DNA from: Mytilus californianus
Taxonomy: Eukaryota; Mollusca; Bivalvia; Mytilida; Mytilidae
DNA length: 64,000 nt
Assembly (NCBI RefSeq): GCF_021869535.1
Contig: NW_026262690.1
Location: forward strand, 14,099,001-14,163,000
Direction of reading: 5' to 3'
In this document: in pieces, positions 1-12,261 of the stretch
How the letters are laid out: the number at the start of each line of letters is the position of its first letter
Position numbering within the stretch: position 1 is the first letter of the stretch
Made by a program: the position numbers and the translations under genes
The notes under the pieces: generated by a model
Seen by the model: the letters and a program-made list of their open reading frames with translations, nothing else
The model's database searches: none
What the model was told of the DNA's origin: nothing

Positions 1-415
1 GTTTTTTGTAAAACTGAACGGAAGTAGAATTATATTCAGAACGTCGGGTAAACATAGCGACAGATAAGTAATACTTTAACCAGAAAAACGGGATAAACAC
101 TATGTTTTCTCTATGAGAACAGAATGATGAACATTTCCTTGATATATCGGTTTTGCTCTTTGTTACTTTAAATCTACACGTCTATTTGCAGAAATCAGAT
201 TATCAATCTATATGTTAGCAAGTTCACGGTATGGAAACATTACAGAAAATCCTATTTAGCACAGAACACCTATTAATAAATTCGAAACATTTTTAAGGTC
301 GTTTCAATAAGGATCAACTTACTTTTCACGAATTTGGACTTTTATTGGCACTTCACGAACTAATAAATGTTAACCAAATTCGTAAGTCATGTTATCATCA
401 CATGGATTTATATTG

Positions 416-560
416 AACAGATATATCATGTTATGGAGGGGTATTTGCGAAAAATACCAGTCAAGGGACTGTAAAATTTCCCGAGCCGCTAGGCGAGGGA
501 AATTCGGTCCCAAGACTGGTATTTTTCGCAAATACCCCTCCATAACATGATATATCTGTT
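416..560. repeat. Foldback hairpin 1 (47-bp perfect arms)
   Basis: The left arm 416-462 is the exact reverse complement of 514-560 (aacagatatatcatg ... catgatatatctgtt). The loop itself is an imperfect inverted repeat (aatttcccgag/gagggaaatt). A second copy lies at 5066-5210. It is followed directly by aattacaccgaat. Confidence 0.95.
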
Positions 561-874
561 TAATTACACCGAATAGATTTGGATTTAAACTAATTCATTA
601 ACATGTTTATGCATAATTTTGAGGATATTATCATAGAACCGCGGGAATTATACATGTACTAATACGCGTTAGCTCGCATTTTCATCTAACGTCATATCCG
701 AAAATTTTGGCGGGAAAATGCTCGAGAGGGTAAAAAAGGAATATCCAAAATGGCAAATACCATGGTATTTGAGGCAAATTCGTTTGAAATGAGGAAAAAA
801 TATTAGAATATGCGAAAAATACACTGGCTATCAACCAATCAAAATCTGGCTTTCTTATATAAGTTGTAATTATG

Positions 875-1019
875 AACAGATATATCATGTTAAGGAGGTG
901 TATTTGCGAAAAATACCAGTCGAGAGAATGTTAAATTTCGCGAGCCGTAAGGCGAGGGAAATTCATTCTCAAGACTGGTATTTTTCGCAAATACCCCTCA
1001 AGAACATGCTATATCTGTT
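875..1019. repeat. Foldback hairpin 2, a diverged relative of hairpin 1
   Basis: Arms 875-921 and 973-1019 pair with a few mismatches and share gcgaaaaataccagtc with hairpin 1. The spacers after both hairpins (about 561-873 and 1020-1261) begin aattacaccgaat and end near gtgtaatta, and both hold ctggctatcaaccaatcaaa. The hairpin-plus-spacer unit is therefore itself a tandem, diverged repeat. The duplicate is at 5525-5669. Confidence 0.9.
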
Positions 1020-2454
1020 TAATTACACCGAATGTTAACGTTCAAAAACGCAATGATGATCGTGACATTACAAGCGTCCAGTCGGATAGAGTATTTTTTG
1101 GCAAATACCACGGCAGAGAGGGTAAAAAAGGCATATCCTTTTTGCATATACCCCGGCGGCGTTAAAAAATGAACGATATTCATTTGATAGCAGTAAATTG
1201 GTGAAAAATACACTGGCTATCAACCAATCAAAACCCAGGATTCTTACATAAGGTGTAATTAGTAAAGAAATGTAATGATAGCGATTTATACAGTAATAAG
1301 CAACGTCGGGCACCGACTAAGAGACGTGTTGTTGAACTAAGGAACTTAAGGAAATGCAAACAGTTATCGGACAATAAATGTTTCTACAAATTGCACCAGC
1401 GTGATTTTTTAAAAACAGTTTATATTTTTTATTTGAATTGTGTGCTTTACTGGCTAACGCAAGGATTGGTATCTGGCTGCTTCCAATAAGATAGCCATTG
1501 TTCATACGAAAACAAACTTTGTAAAATCAGAAACAAAACAACGAAAAAAATTTACACTTCCATTACTAGAAATACAGTGACTACTATTCTTTGCCTAGAC
1601 ATTAATTTACAATTGAGCATCAAATATTTCAAAATCTAAACATATAATGCAACAACATTAAAATATCTCACGTAGAATCAAAATATAACTCAAGAATGTA
1701 ATTTTTGCTAAACAATACTATCTTTGTGAGATCCCCATACGACGGAAATCTCTTCGTTTAACAACATGTGCATTACAGTCGCAAAATTGTCCTCAAGAAT
1801 CAACTTAAAACGCTCACAATGGGACAAACTCTCATTTCAAAATCACTCAAGTCCCTTTAACTCTATCAAACAACATGTGTTCTTAGACAAGAGGAACTAC
1901 AGAAATGGTAGACTACCAAGTTATTTTCGGTTGACAAATTATAGGCTTAAGTGTCCACTCTTAATGTGTTTTGAATCCAAACTGTGAATTGGAATTGTTT
2001 AACCTACTTTTTTTAATTTGTAGCAAATCAGTCAAACATGTCCGGTCCAATAATCTATAAAAATAGTGAAATAGGTTCTTGTTGACTGATTTTTCATCGT
2101 CATCGAATGTTTTACTATATTGATCTCCTGTAAGATTTAACGTCATTCTGATTATCTGTATAAAACTTAACCGATTTGCCAGAAGGTATTTTCGAAGAAC
2201 TCGCCAAGAAAAATTCTACAGATCGTTGTTCTCTAAAAGCAGGACTTTTTCCGATTTCCGATTCATTAAACATTTAATGAGAAGTTTATTCTATGCTTCG
2301 TATAACAAAATTGCCAGCAAAAGCACTAGCGTTAGTAAAAAAATTCTTTCAGGCTCCCTATAGAGTAGTTAATATCTCACAAACGCAAGAGCGGAAGAGA
2401 TAAAGATTATGCAACATGTAGAGCGAGTCATTTTTTTTTGTAGCAAAAACTTAT

Positions 2455-2595
2455 TATTTTCCATGAAAAAAGTAAAATAACAAAAATACCGAACTCCAAT
2501 GAAAATTCAAATCGGAACGTCCCTTATCAAATGGCAAAATCAAAAGCTCAAACACATCAAACGAATATCATATTCCTGACTGGCACTTCAACAAT
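2455..2595 (-). repeat. 3'-end fragment of a mussel retroelement family (antisense)
   Basis: Reverse complement of the segment at about 19050-19195 (ttttgccatttgattaggga, ttttgaattttc, cggagttcagtatttttgtg). The same fragment is in the duplicate at 7105-7245 and on the + strand at 29290-29462. Confidence 0.8.
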
Positions 2596-2615
2596 ACCTT
2601 TGTTCAAATGAATTC

Positions 2616-2685
2616 CCCCCCCCCCCCCCCCCCAAGGATGCTTATTCTTTTGATGAAAGAGAATCATCAAAAGAATAAGCATCCT
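2616..2685. repeat. Poly-C tract and perfect 22-bp hairpin at the duplication breakpoint
   Basis: About 19 C are followed at 2635-2656 by aggatgcttattcttttgat plus ga, whose exact reverse complement is 2664-2685, with a 7-base loop. It sits where copies 1 and 2 of the duplication stop matching. Confidence 0.9.
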
Positions 2686-3365
2686 GCACCATACAACTTA
2701 GGCTTATGTAATAATCTCATACCGGAATTTGAATATCAGACATCCATCAATCTATTGATCTTTTTGTTTCTCAAAGAAAAGATTTGTGTTTTCGATGTAG
2801 TTTTATCTTTTGAAAATGACGTTGTGTTTGAGATGGTGATCATCCGTGATGGAACCATTAAAGGACAGATTTCGTGTACCTACCAAACATTCCATATATA
2901 CTTCAGTTGCATTGAAAAACCATCTACTCTCATTCACAGCAGCCGAACAGATTTTTTGTTTATTTTATTTCGTTCTGACTAATAAGTAGATTTGCATTTC
3001 AAACAACTTCCAAGATTTTCAGTCATTGAAATTAGTACTGTTATTAATGGAAAATTAGCCATGCATGTAGCGTCTATAGTAGTCAATTTTTTGAACGATT
3101 GTAGTAGCGTTGACTTCCTATTGTATTTAAAAAGTAAACTACAATGTTACAGTTAGGAATGAAAAGGCATTTATTATCATCTCGAATGAAAGCAATTGAT
3201 TGTTTAAAGATATTTCATCAAAATGCCGGTGCCAATTTTACATGACGACTACTATATGTAGTCTTTCTTAATGTGTCACTCAATAGCTCTTATTTCTATG
3301 AAATCTTACACCTCATATATCCCAGTGGACTAGTTAAGGATACTACCTAAAGCTTAAGGTCTGCT

Positions 3366-3900
3366 ACATACCTTGATCTTTTTCTCGATATTGACACAGG
3401 CGAACGACTTTCAACAAGAATCTATGACTAACGTGATGATTTCAACTTTCCAATTGTCAACTTCCCATTTCTCAGCAGTAACATACCCCATGCTCCATCG
3501 TATGTATTTACATATCTCAGTTATTACATTACGCTCGTGTATGTTAAAACTATACGTACTTCATTAACAGGGATGTGCTACTTACACAAAAACTGCTCTA
3601 ATAGAGTTATGAGGAAGAACGACATAAATCGACTCTACATAATTTTTATGGTCACCATCACGAATTGGTTGACCGATACGATGTGTCGGTGTCTAAATTC
3701 ATTAGCGATATGTTTTCGCGGTCTTACAAAATAGATCTTTAGATACCAGTATAGTCGTCTGATCTGTAATTTTATCGAATGTGACATTTATACTGAGTGT
3801 AAATTCGCATGGCGGGTGACGCATGCATAGAAGAAGGCGCTTACCCTGTCGACTGGACCGATCTAGTTCCTTCTGGAGTTCATACGATTCCATCAGTTTC
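3366..3900 (+). mobile_element. Degenerate reverse-transcriptase fragment with downstream region
   Basis: Translated with frame breaks it keeps YLDLFLDIDTGERLSTRIYD, DDFNFPIVNFPFLSSNIP and similar words of the reverse-transcriptase family best seen at 17850-18329. Downstream, 3725-3900 holds a tail also found near 23900 and 26700 (gcgggtga.gcatgcat and accctgtcgac). It lies in the 2-kb segment between the two duplicated blocks. Confidence 0.7.
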
Positions 3901-4650
3901 TGTTTGTTACCCTGTTTTGTCTCTTTCTATTTGATTTCAGTCGCCTTAACTAATCACAAGATAATTTTGTATTTTCCCCTTTTCCATCCTTTTAAATCTG
4001 GATCATATTTGTGCCTCCTTTCTTAATGCATTATTTATTCAGTTTACTTTTTAAAAATATTGATTTTATTCTTGGAAAAGAAATAACAGCTACCCTACAT
4101 TTCTTTCTCTTTTAATTTGTTTTAAAAAAATAAATATCGCTTTTAATATTGTGTGTATTTCTTTTACAGAATGCTATAACGTAATCTCGTATTTAAGATT
4201 TGAAGAAATCACATTACCCATTACCTTAGGAATTATTTACATGATTGAAAAAAATACTAATCTGATTACCTTAAAGGTAAATTTGTATTTAGATGATTAA
4301 TATTTATTTATGAGGTAAATTATGATAGCATGGACCCATTACTGTTTCTGATTGATTTATAAATTAGGATTTTAATTGACCTGAATCATGACACTGACAA
4401 CTATGATGTATACATTTAATGTTTGTGTGCATGCCCGAAAAGGGGATTCCCGTCAGTAGTTGTTCTATGTCGTATCTTAATATTTTCCTTATTTGGAGAA
4501 CTAGATGCAAATGGAAGATCTTTGAATATTTTAGATAATTTATTCATAACTTTTATTGTCTGCCAACACTTCGTCACAAGATAAATATCGTCTTCTTTGA
4601 TGAATAATAATAAACACTGTATATAGGAATAGAAATTGTGTATGCACCTA
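3901..4650. other. Spacer between duplicated blocks, no gene seen
   Basis: A+T-rich sequence with no frame, exon signature or repeat family that I recognise. Confidence 0.6.
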
Positions 4651-7262
4651 GTTTTTTGTAAAACTGAACGGAAGTAGAATTATATTCAGAACGTCGGGTA
4701 AACATAGCGACAGATAAGTAATACTTTAACCAGAAAAACGGGATAAACACTATGTTTTCTCTATGAGAACAGAATGATGAACATTTCCTTGATATATCGG
4801 TTTTGCTCTTTGTTACTTTAAATCTACACGTCTATTTGCAGAAATCAGATTATCAATCTATATGTAAGCAAGTTCACGGTATGGAAACATTACAGAAAAT
4901 CCTATTTAGCACAGAACACCTATTAATAAATTCGAAACATTTTTAAGGTCGTTTCAATAAGGATCAACTTACTTTTCACGAATTTGGACTTTTATTGGCA
5001 CTTCACGAACTAATAAATGTTAACCAAATTCGTAAGTCATGTTATCATCACATGGAATTATATTGAACAGATATATCATGTTATAGAGGGGTATTTGCGA
5101 AAAATACCAGTCAAGGGACTGTAAAATTTCCCGAGCCGCTAGGCGAGGGAAATTCGGTCCCAAGACTGGTATTTTTCGCAAATACCCCTCCATAACATGA
5201 TATATCTGTTTAATTACACCGAATAGATTTGGATTTAAACTAATTCATTAACATGTTTATGCATAATTTTGAGGATATTATCATAGAACCGCGGGAATTA
5301 TACATGTACTAATACGCGTTAGCTCGCATTTTCATCTAACGTCATATCCGAAAATTTTGGCGGGAAAATGCTCGAGAGGGTAAAAAAGGAATATCCAAAA
5401 TGGCAAATACCATGGTATTTGAGGCAAATTCGTTTGAAATGAGGAAAAAATATTAGAATATGCGAAAAATACACTGGCTATCAACCAATCAAAATCTGGC
5501 TTTCTTATATAAGTTGTAATTATGAACAGATATATCATGTTAAGGAGGTGTATTTGCGAAAAATACCAGTCGAGAGAATGTTAAATTTCGCGAGCCGTAA
5601 GGCGAGGGAAATTCATTCTCAAGACTGGTATTTTTCGCAAATACCCCTCAAGAACATGCTATATCTGTTTAATTACACCGAATGTTAACGTTCAAAAACG
5701 CAATGATGATCGTGACATTACAAGCGTCCAGTCGGATAGAGTATTTTTTGGCAAATACCACGGCAGAGAGGGTAAAAAAGGCATATCCTTTTTGCATATA
5801 CCCCGGCGGCGTTAAAAAATGAACGATATTCATTTGATAGCAGTAAATTGGTGAAAAATACACTGGCTATCAACCAATCAAAACCCAGGATTCTTACATA
5901 AGGTGTAATTAGTAAAGAAATGTAATGATAGCGATTTATACAGTAATAAGCAACGTCGGGCACCGACTAAGAGACGTGTTGTTGAACTAAGGAACTTAAG
6001 GAAATGCAAACAGTTATCGGACAATAAATGTTTCTACAAATTGCACCAGCGTGATTTTTTAAAAACAGTTTATATTTTTTATTTGAATTGTGTGCTTTAC
6101 TGGCTAACGCAAGGATTGGTATCTGGCTGCTTCCAATAAGATAGCCATTGTTCATACGAAAACAAACTTTGTAAAATCAGAAACAAAACAACGAAAAAAA
6201 TTTACACTTCCATTACTAGAAATACAGTGACTACTATTCTTTGCCTAGACATTAATTTACAATTGAGCATCAAATATTTCAAAATCTAAACACATAATGC
6301 AACAACATTAAAATATCTCACGTAGAATCAAAATATAACTCAAGAATGTAATTTTTGCTAAACAATACTATCTTTGTGAGATCCCCATACGACGGAAATC
6401 TCTTCGTTTAACAACATGTGCATTACAGTCGCAAAATTGTCCTCAAGAATCAACTTAAAACGCTCACAATGGGACAAACTCTCATTTCAAAATCACTCAA
6501 GTCCCTTTAACTCTATCAAACAACATGTGTTCTTAGACAAGAGGAACTACAGAAATGGTAGACTACCAAGTTATTTTCGGTTGACAAATTATAGGCTTAA
6601 GTGTCCACTCTTAATGTGTTTTGAATCCAAACTGTGAATTGGAATTGTTTAACCTACTTTTTTTAATTTGTAGCAAATCAGTCAAACATGTCCGGTCCAA
6701 TAATCTATAAAAATAGTGAAATAGGTTCTTGTTGACTGATTTTTCATCGTCATCGAATGTTTTACTATATTGATCTCCTGTAAGATTTAACGTCATTCTG
6801 ATTATCTGTATAAAACTTAACCGATTTGCCAGAAGGTATTTTCGAAGAACTCGCCAAGAAAAATTCTACAGATCGTTGTTCTCTAAAAGCAGGACTTTTT
6901 CCGATTTCCGATTCATTAAACATTTAATGAGAAGTTTATTCTATGCTTCGTATAACAAAATTGCCAGCAAAAGCACTAGCGTTAGTAAAAAAATTCTTTC
7001 AGGCTCCCTATAGAGTAGTTAATATCTCACAAACGCAAGAGCGGAAGAGATAAAGATTATGCAACATGTAGAGCGAGTCATTTTTTTTTGTAGCAAAAAC
7101 TTATTATTTTCCATGAAAAAAGTAAAATAACAAAAATACCGAACTCCAATGAAAATTCAAATCGGAACGTCCCTTATCAAATGGCAAAATCAAAAGCTCA
7201 AACACATCAAACGAATGTCATATTCCTGACTGGCACTTCAACAATACCTTTGTTCAAATGCA
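4651..7262. repeat. Copy 2 of a 2.6-kb near-identical duplication
   Basis: Same content as 1-2612. It ends in a shorter poly-C run followed by poly-A (7264-7284), where copy 1 has about 19 C and then a perfect hairpin. The very low divergence means either a recent segmental duplication or two haplotypes left in tandem by the assembler. Confidence 0.95.
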
Positions 7263-8100
7263 TTCCCCCCCCCAAAAAAAAAAATATTGTTACCTTCCAG
7301 TAAGTTCCCCAAAACCCTTTCCTTGTTAACAACAAAACCTGCGTTTTTTTTTTTTAAATCTTGCTGAACGGTTCTATTTACGATGCGATAGCTTCATCAT
7401 GATTGTGAAACCCATCTGCCGTCTAAAAAAAATTATCTGGTGACCAAACGAACACAAACGATAAGGAACATCACATACTACACCCAGCCTTAACGACAAA
7501 ACCGTGAAGACATACTTTTTTCTCGTTTTAAAAATTCAAGGAAAAAATTTGTTTTTGTCTATGCGTATTTCAAGATGAAAATAACCCGCTATAAAATCGT
7601 ATTTTTTTCATTTTATGATCTTTACGCGTAAAGTTCAGTGCTTGCTAACCACCTTTAAATGATATCTTCTGTTTTTTCGACTAATTCATTAAAATGTATT
7701 TAATCCTAAAATTAATCTCCCTTTATCGGAACTGTTTACTGAAGCCGCTAAAGAATTTACACGAAATTGCCCTATAAAAGATTAATTAATTAATTCTGCT
7801 TCAAATACCCAGTTATTGTTTTTTTAGACATAATCAGAAAGTTTTCTAGCATGAAACTGTTACTACAAAATACTGTACAATGTGTTTGCATTAGGGGAAT
7901 TTTTAAAACTTATTATATTATGTCAGATATATAAGAATTAACATGTAATTCGCTTATCCAAAATTTTAAATACTTTCTCACATTTCTTTTTAATACATAA
8001 TGGCCATAGTTTTTATATGACCCAACTATGATAAATACCGAAATTTCATTTATTAACGAACTAAGCTGAGGAAGACTGAGGTTAATAAGGTTTGGTGAAG
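7263..8100. other. A+T-rich spacer, nothing recognised
   Basis: Homopolymer runs (poly-C, poly-A, poly-T) at the left end, then unremarkable A+T-rich sequence. Confidence 0.6.
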
Positions 8101-8372
8101 GTCGCTGAATGTTGGACCTTAGGGATGAACTGTCAATTTGCGTACGGGCAGTGTATTGCGAAATGCCACGGCAGTTAATACTTGAAACAGAAACTTGGTG
8201 CTTATCTGCCGGGTGATTAAACGACAGGGTGTAATCCCTGATTTGATGTCAAGGGTTTTCTACTTTATGGCTTTATAGCACTTTTGTTACGTAACTCTTG
8301 CAATAGCGGTACGTAACTTGTTGGCATCCTCAGTGTTGTCAGCCAAAAAAGATGAATAGCAAAGAAACCTAC

Positions 8373-8438
8373 CTGTGACGGTTAGCACTGCGCTGACATC
8401 TTCTTCAAGCTCACGGTTGATGATAAACTCGGCCTTCT
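8373..8438 (-). CDS. Possible small exon of an unidentified minus-strand gene
   Basis: Read on the minus strand, a strong acceptor (tttgttttgtattcag) precedes a G+C-richer 66-base stretch that ends in GTCACAG|gtaggt. It encodes KAEFIINRELEEDVSAVLTV plus T. The ending S-A-V-L-T-V-T resembles the last strand of an immunoglobulin-like domain, but one strand is too little to name a gene. Further along the minus strand (about 8110-8270) the composition stays richer in G+C and frames stay open, so a neighbouring exon is conceivable. It could be the edge of a gene mostly outside the window, or an orphan exon fragment. Confidence 0.35.
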
Positions 8439-8639
8439 CTGAATACAAAACAAATTTGTGTCTGAATTTATTAGTGCAAAACATTGGACAATTTTAAAAA
8501 TCAAATAAATTCGGCTTAAAGTCCTTTGAAATGATTTTAAAAAACACATTTTCTAATGGTAGTTCAAAGGTTACCAAAGTGTAAAATACGTAAGGGGCGG
8601 TATATTCAAACCAATTCTATTGTATTAAAATTTCCCCTA

Positions 8640-11058
8640 AATTTTCTTCCAGACAACATAATTTTCTGTCAACAAGGCTGACTTTAGCGCCCCAAACAAA
8701 ATCCCAGAAAAGCGAGTTTATTTCTTTTTCACATTCATTAGGTATACCCCTCATCTCAACCTCGTATCCCAAAATCGGTATTAATTGGTTTTTTTATAAT
8801 TAATACTTTACCTCTGTACGTTAAATTTCTTGTTTTCCAAACGTGAATACAGTGTTTTATCTTGCCAATTATGGAATCCCATATTTTACTGTTATTAATA
8901 TTATAACTATGGTGGACCCCTAAAGCTTTTATGCTATCCTTAATCCAGGATAAATTTTTTTAATCTTGGTTTCTTGCCCTTTAGTCTCCCAATAAACAAA
9001 CCATTAGTTTTATCGCAGTTAATTTTGGAGCCGGAGGCCTTTTCATATATTTCCAATATTTCAAAGACTTTTTCGGTCGATTGTTCGGATTTTTTTATTA
9101 GTTGTGTATCGTCCGCAAACATTGATAATTTAGTTTCAATATGTCCGTTTTACGTTGGTATTTTAATTCCCTGTATTTCTACATTTGCGCGAATGGCACA
9201 CGCCATTGGTTCCACTTGTATTATGTAGACAAGGGGGCTATAGGACATCCTTGTCTTATTGATCTGCTTATTGAAAAGGATTTAGACAGAAACCTGTTTG
9301 TTTTAATACAAGTGTTGGCATTTTTAAATAGCATTTTTGTCCAGCTACAAAAGTTATTACCAAAATTGAAACCCTCCATAACCTTTATCAGCCATCCCCA
9401 TTCGACTCTACCAAAACCTTTCTGTTGGTCTAAAAATATAATTAATCCCTCCATATTCTAATTTTCTACATATTCAATAATACCCTGTAAAAGTCTATTT
9501 CCATCACTTATATTTCTCCCAGTTTTTTAATAATTCTCGTTCCCCTCCCTTATGTAGTAAAGTTAAAATTCCCTGGTATTGCGATTTACTGAGTTCATTT
9601 TCGTCAAATACCTAGTTTATTTCTTCAGTGAAATCCGTTTTGATAAGGTCCCAGTATATTTGATAAAATTCCGATATAATCCCATCCCTTCCCGGAGATT
9701 TATCTTTCTTGAGATTTTTAAATGTCTTAGTTAATTCATCAGCGTCAATTTGTCGTTCTATATTTTGTCTATCATCGTCCGTCAGTTTCCTGTCAATACA
9801 TCCGATAAGTTTTTCTGTGCTATTTTCGTCCCAACCTTCTGTGCTAAACAACTCGGAGTAAAATTTAACCTGCTCGGATAGTATTGAATCTATGTCATTT
9901 TTATATTTGCCGTCCGAGCATTTTATACGATTCCATAATTTGTTTTTAGCTTTCTGTTTTTCTAAATTAAAGAAATATTTAGAGGCCTTTTAACCATTTT
10001 CATACCATTCACTTTTTGAGCGGAGAATGGCTGCCTCGCATTTTTGCTCATAAAATTCTCGAATTGTATTTTCCATGTATTTAATTTCGTGTACATTTTT
10101 TTTATTTGGAACGTCATTTTTAAGATTCTGTATTCATTTTCTAGCTTTAAATTTTTTGATTCTGACATTCCATTTTTGCTTAAAATTTCAATAGTGAGTG
10201 CTTTGATTTTGACTTTACCCATGTTCCACCATTCTCGTAAAGAAGGAAAATCCTGTTTAGTAGATTTCCATGTTTCCCACCAAGATTTAAAAATATTTTT
10301 AAAAACATCTGTTTTTATTATATTTTGGTTCATAATCCACGTTCCTGGGCAACGTTTTATTTCGTCTATTTTGATTTTTACACTACAAAGATCGTGGTCA
10401 CTAAACGGAAAGTGTAATATTTTGCTACTGTACGCTTTATGTGCAACTAGTTCATTCAAAAGAATGAGGTCTATTCGAGACCTTGAATTGTTTCTTTGGA
10501 AAGTAAACTCATTAACATTCATATTATGATAGCGCCATATGTCTATGAGGTTATTATTTGTCATTAGGTCTTTTAGCTCGTTGGAAGATTGATCATGGTT
10601 TGATCTTATTGGATACCTGTCAAGTTTTCTGTCAATAGCGCAATTAAGGTCACCAAATATAATTTGAGGACCATTTTTCTCTAGATCAGGTACTGTTAAG
10701 TTTTTAAAAAAAGAGTTTCCGTGAATTAGTTTCATTGGGTGAATATATGTTTACTACTTAATATTTTTCCGTATGAATTTTAATTTCACATGTTATCTTC
10801 CGCACGATTATGTCTCTAGATTTTTCAGTTACTATACTGTCTTTTAATTGAAATCCGAGAATAGCTACCCCCCTCGAATCATTTGTATCGCAATTTCAAA
10901 AGTTTATTTTACCCCCCTATCCCTCCATTGTTTTTCCAGAGGTCTGAATCATTTATAGTACAGTGGGTTTCCTTCAAATATGCAATATTAATGTTTTTTT
11001 AACGCTTTTTTGAATCTCTTAAACCGTTCACATTTATGGTAGCAAAAGTTAAACTCAT
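8640..11058 (-). pseudogene. Broken LINE ORF2 (endonuclease and reverse transcriptase)
   Basis: On the minus strand the frame starts at 11058 with MSLTFATINVNGLRDSKKR, the opening of an APE-type endonuclease. Endonuclease motifs follow in 10735-9962: FGDLNC, SRIDLILLNE, FSDHDLC. The reverse transcriptase follows: LKKDKSPGRDGI (9735), FLDQQKGFGRVEW (9430), RSIRQGCPIAPL (9240), FADDTQLI (9120). A C-terminal remnant, IKALGVHH and TRNLTYRGKVLIIK, follows to about 8780. Several frameshifts and stops separate these pieces, and the 3' end is not clear. A non-LTR retrotransposon (LINE) of the L1-like type is the best fit. It is dead. Confidence 0.85.
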
Positions 11059-11088
11059 TCTGGTTTCATTAATATACTGTCGCCTTAA

Positions 11089-12261
11089 ACCTGAAGGCAA
11101 ATAATATACAAGCCCAAACGAAAAAATATGAACAAGTCTAAATTGAAAACAACGTTCAAACCTATGATTGCGTTGGATAAAAACCGCAATTTTTATACGT
11201 GTGCATGCAAAACAAATTTCTTGTTAGAGGGGTCTAAATACAGCACAAACAACATTTTCCAAAAGACCAAAAAAGTGAATAAGTATATTTTAACAAAACG
11301 CATTTGACTAATAGGTCGAACAACAAATGTTCTTAAACCCTGCTGACTGCCATTGGCGATTGCCAAATAAACGGATCACCGATGTAATAAATGGATCTTA
11401 ATTATAAATTTAATACTAAACAGAAAACAACAAACTTGCGGAAAATATGGTATACCGCAAACAAAAGGTGCAAAGGTTTTTGTACACCATATCCGGATTT
11501 CGACAATTAATGTCTCTTCAGTGATGCTAGGAATCGAAACGGTATTTGGAAAGCCATATAATTTACCTCAATTTAGGATAGACACTTGAATTTTGAGGAG
11601 TCAAAATAGGATGAACGGATCATATAAACCCGAAGGAAAATATAATACAAGCCCAAACGAAAAAATATAAACAAGTCTAAATTGAAAACAACGTTCAAAC
11701 CTATGATTGCGTTGGATAAAAACCGCAATTTTTATATGTGTGCATGCAAAACAAATTTCTTGTTAGAGGGGTCTAAATACAGCACAAACAACATTTTCCA
11801 AAAGACCAAAAGAGTGAAAAAGTATATTTTAACAAAACGCATTTGACTAACAGGTCGAACAACAAAAGTTTTTAAACCCTGCTGACTGCCATTGGCGATT
11901 GCCAAATAAACGGATCACCGATGTAATAAATGGATCTTAATTATAAATTTAATACTAAACAGAAAACAACAAACTTGCGGAAAAGATGGTATACCGCAAA
12001 CAATAGGTGCAAAGGTTTTTGTACACCATATCCGGATTTCGACAATTAATGTCTCTTCAGTGATGCTAGGAATCGAAACGGTATTTGGAAAGCCATACAA
12101 TATACCTCAATTTAGGATAGACTCTTGAATTTTGAGGAGTCAAAATAGGATGAACGGATCATATAAACCCGAAGGCAAATATAATACAAGCCCAAACGAA
12201 AAAATATAAACAAGTCTAAATTGAAAACAACGTTCAAACCTATGATTGCGTTGGATAAAAA
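11089..12261. repeat. 539-bp tandem repeat, 2.2 copies
   Basis: Units begin at 11089, 11628 and 12167 (accYgaaggcaaat.ata). Copies 1 and 2 differ at few positions and copy 3 stops after about 95 bases at gttggataaaaac. The unit contains tttcgacaattaatgtctct and tcagtgatgct, words common in mussel repeats. It sits between LINE ORF1 and ORF2. A 230-base piece of the same family is at 52873-53102. Confidence 0.92.

Larger units (their letters stand above)
1..2612. repeat. Copy 1 of a 2.6-kb near-identical duplication
   Basis: Matches 4651-7262 at a constant offset of 4650. I see only about six substitutions (for example near 215, 407, 436, 1642, 2568 and 2611). Copy 1 may start left of the window. 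Inside are two large hairpins and spacers bounded by aattacacc/ggtgtaatt. Nothing in the block looks like a host gene. The similarity stops in a poly-C run at about 2615. Confidence 0.95.

Noticed and set aside
682-1505. Small minus-strand frames in the duplicated hairpin region
   Set aside because: They follow the inverted repeats, have no recognisable domain, and are repeated only because the block is duplicated.
2608-2982. 124-codon open frame beginning in the poly-C run
   Set aside because: The start is an artefact of CCC codons, no domain or family pattern is visible, and it crosses the hairpin.
10044-10529. 161-codon plus-strand frame
   Set aside because: It is the antisense shadow of the LINE endonuclease region.
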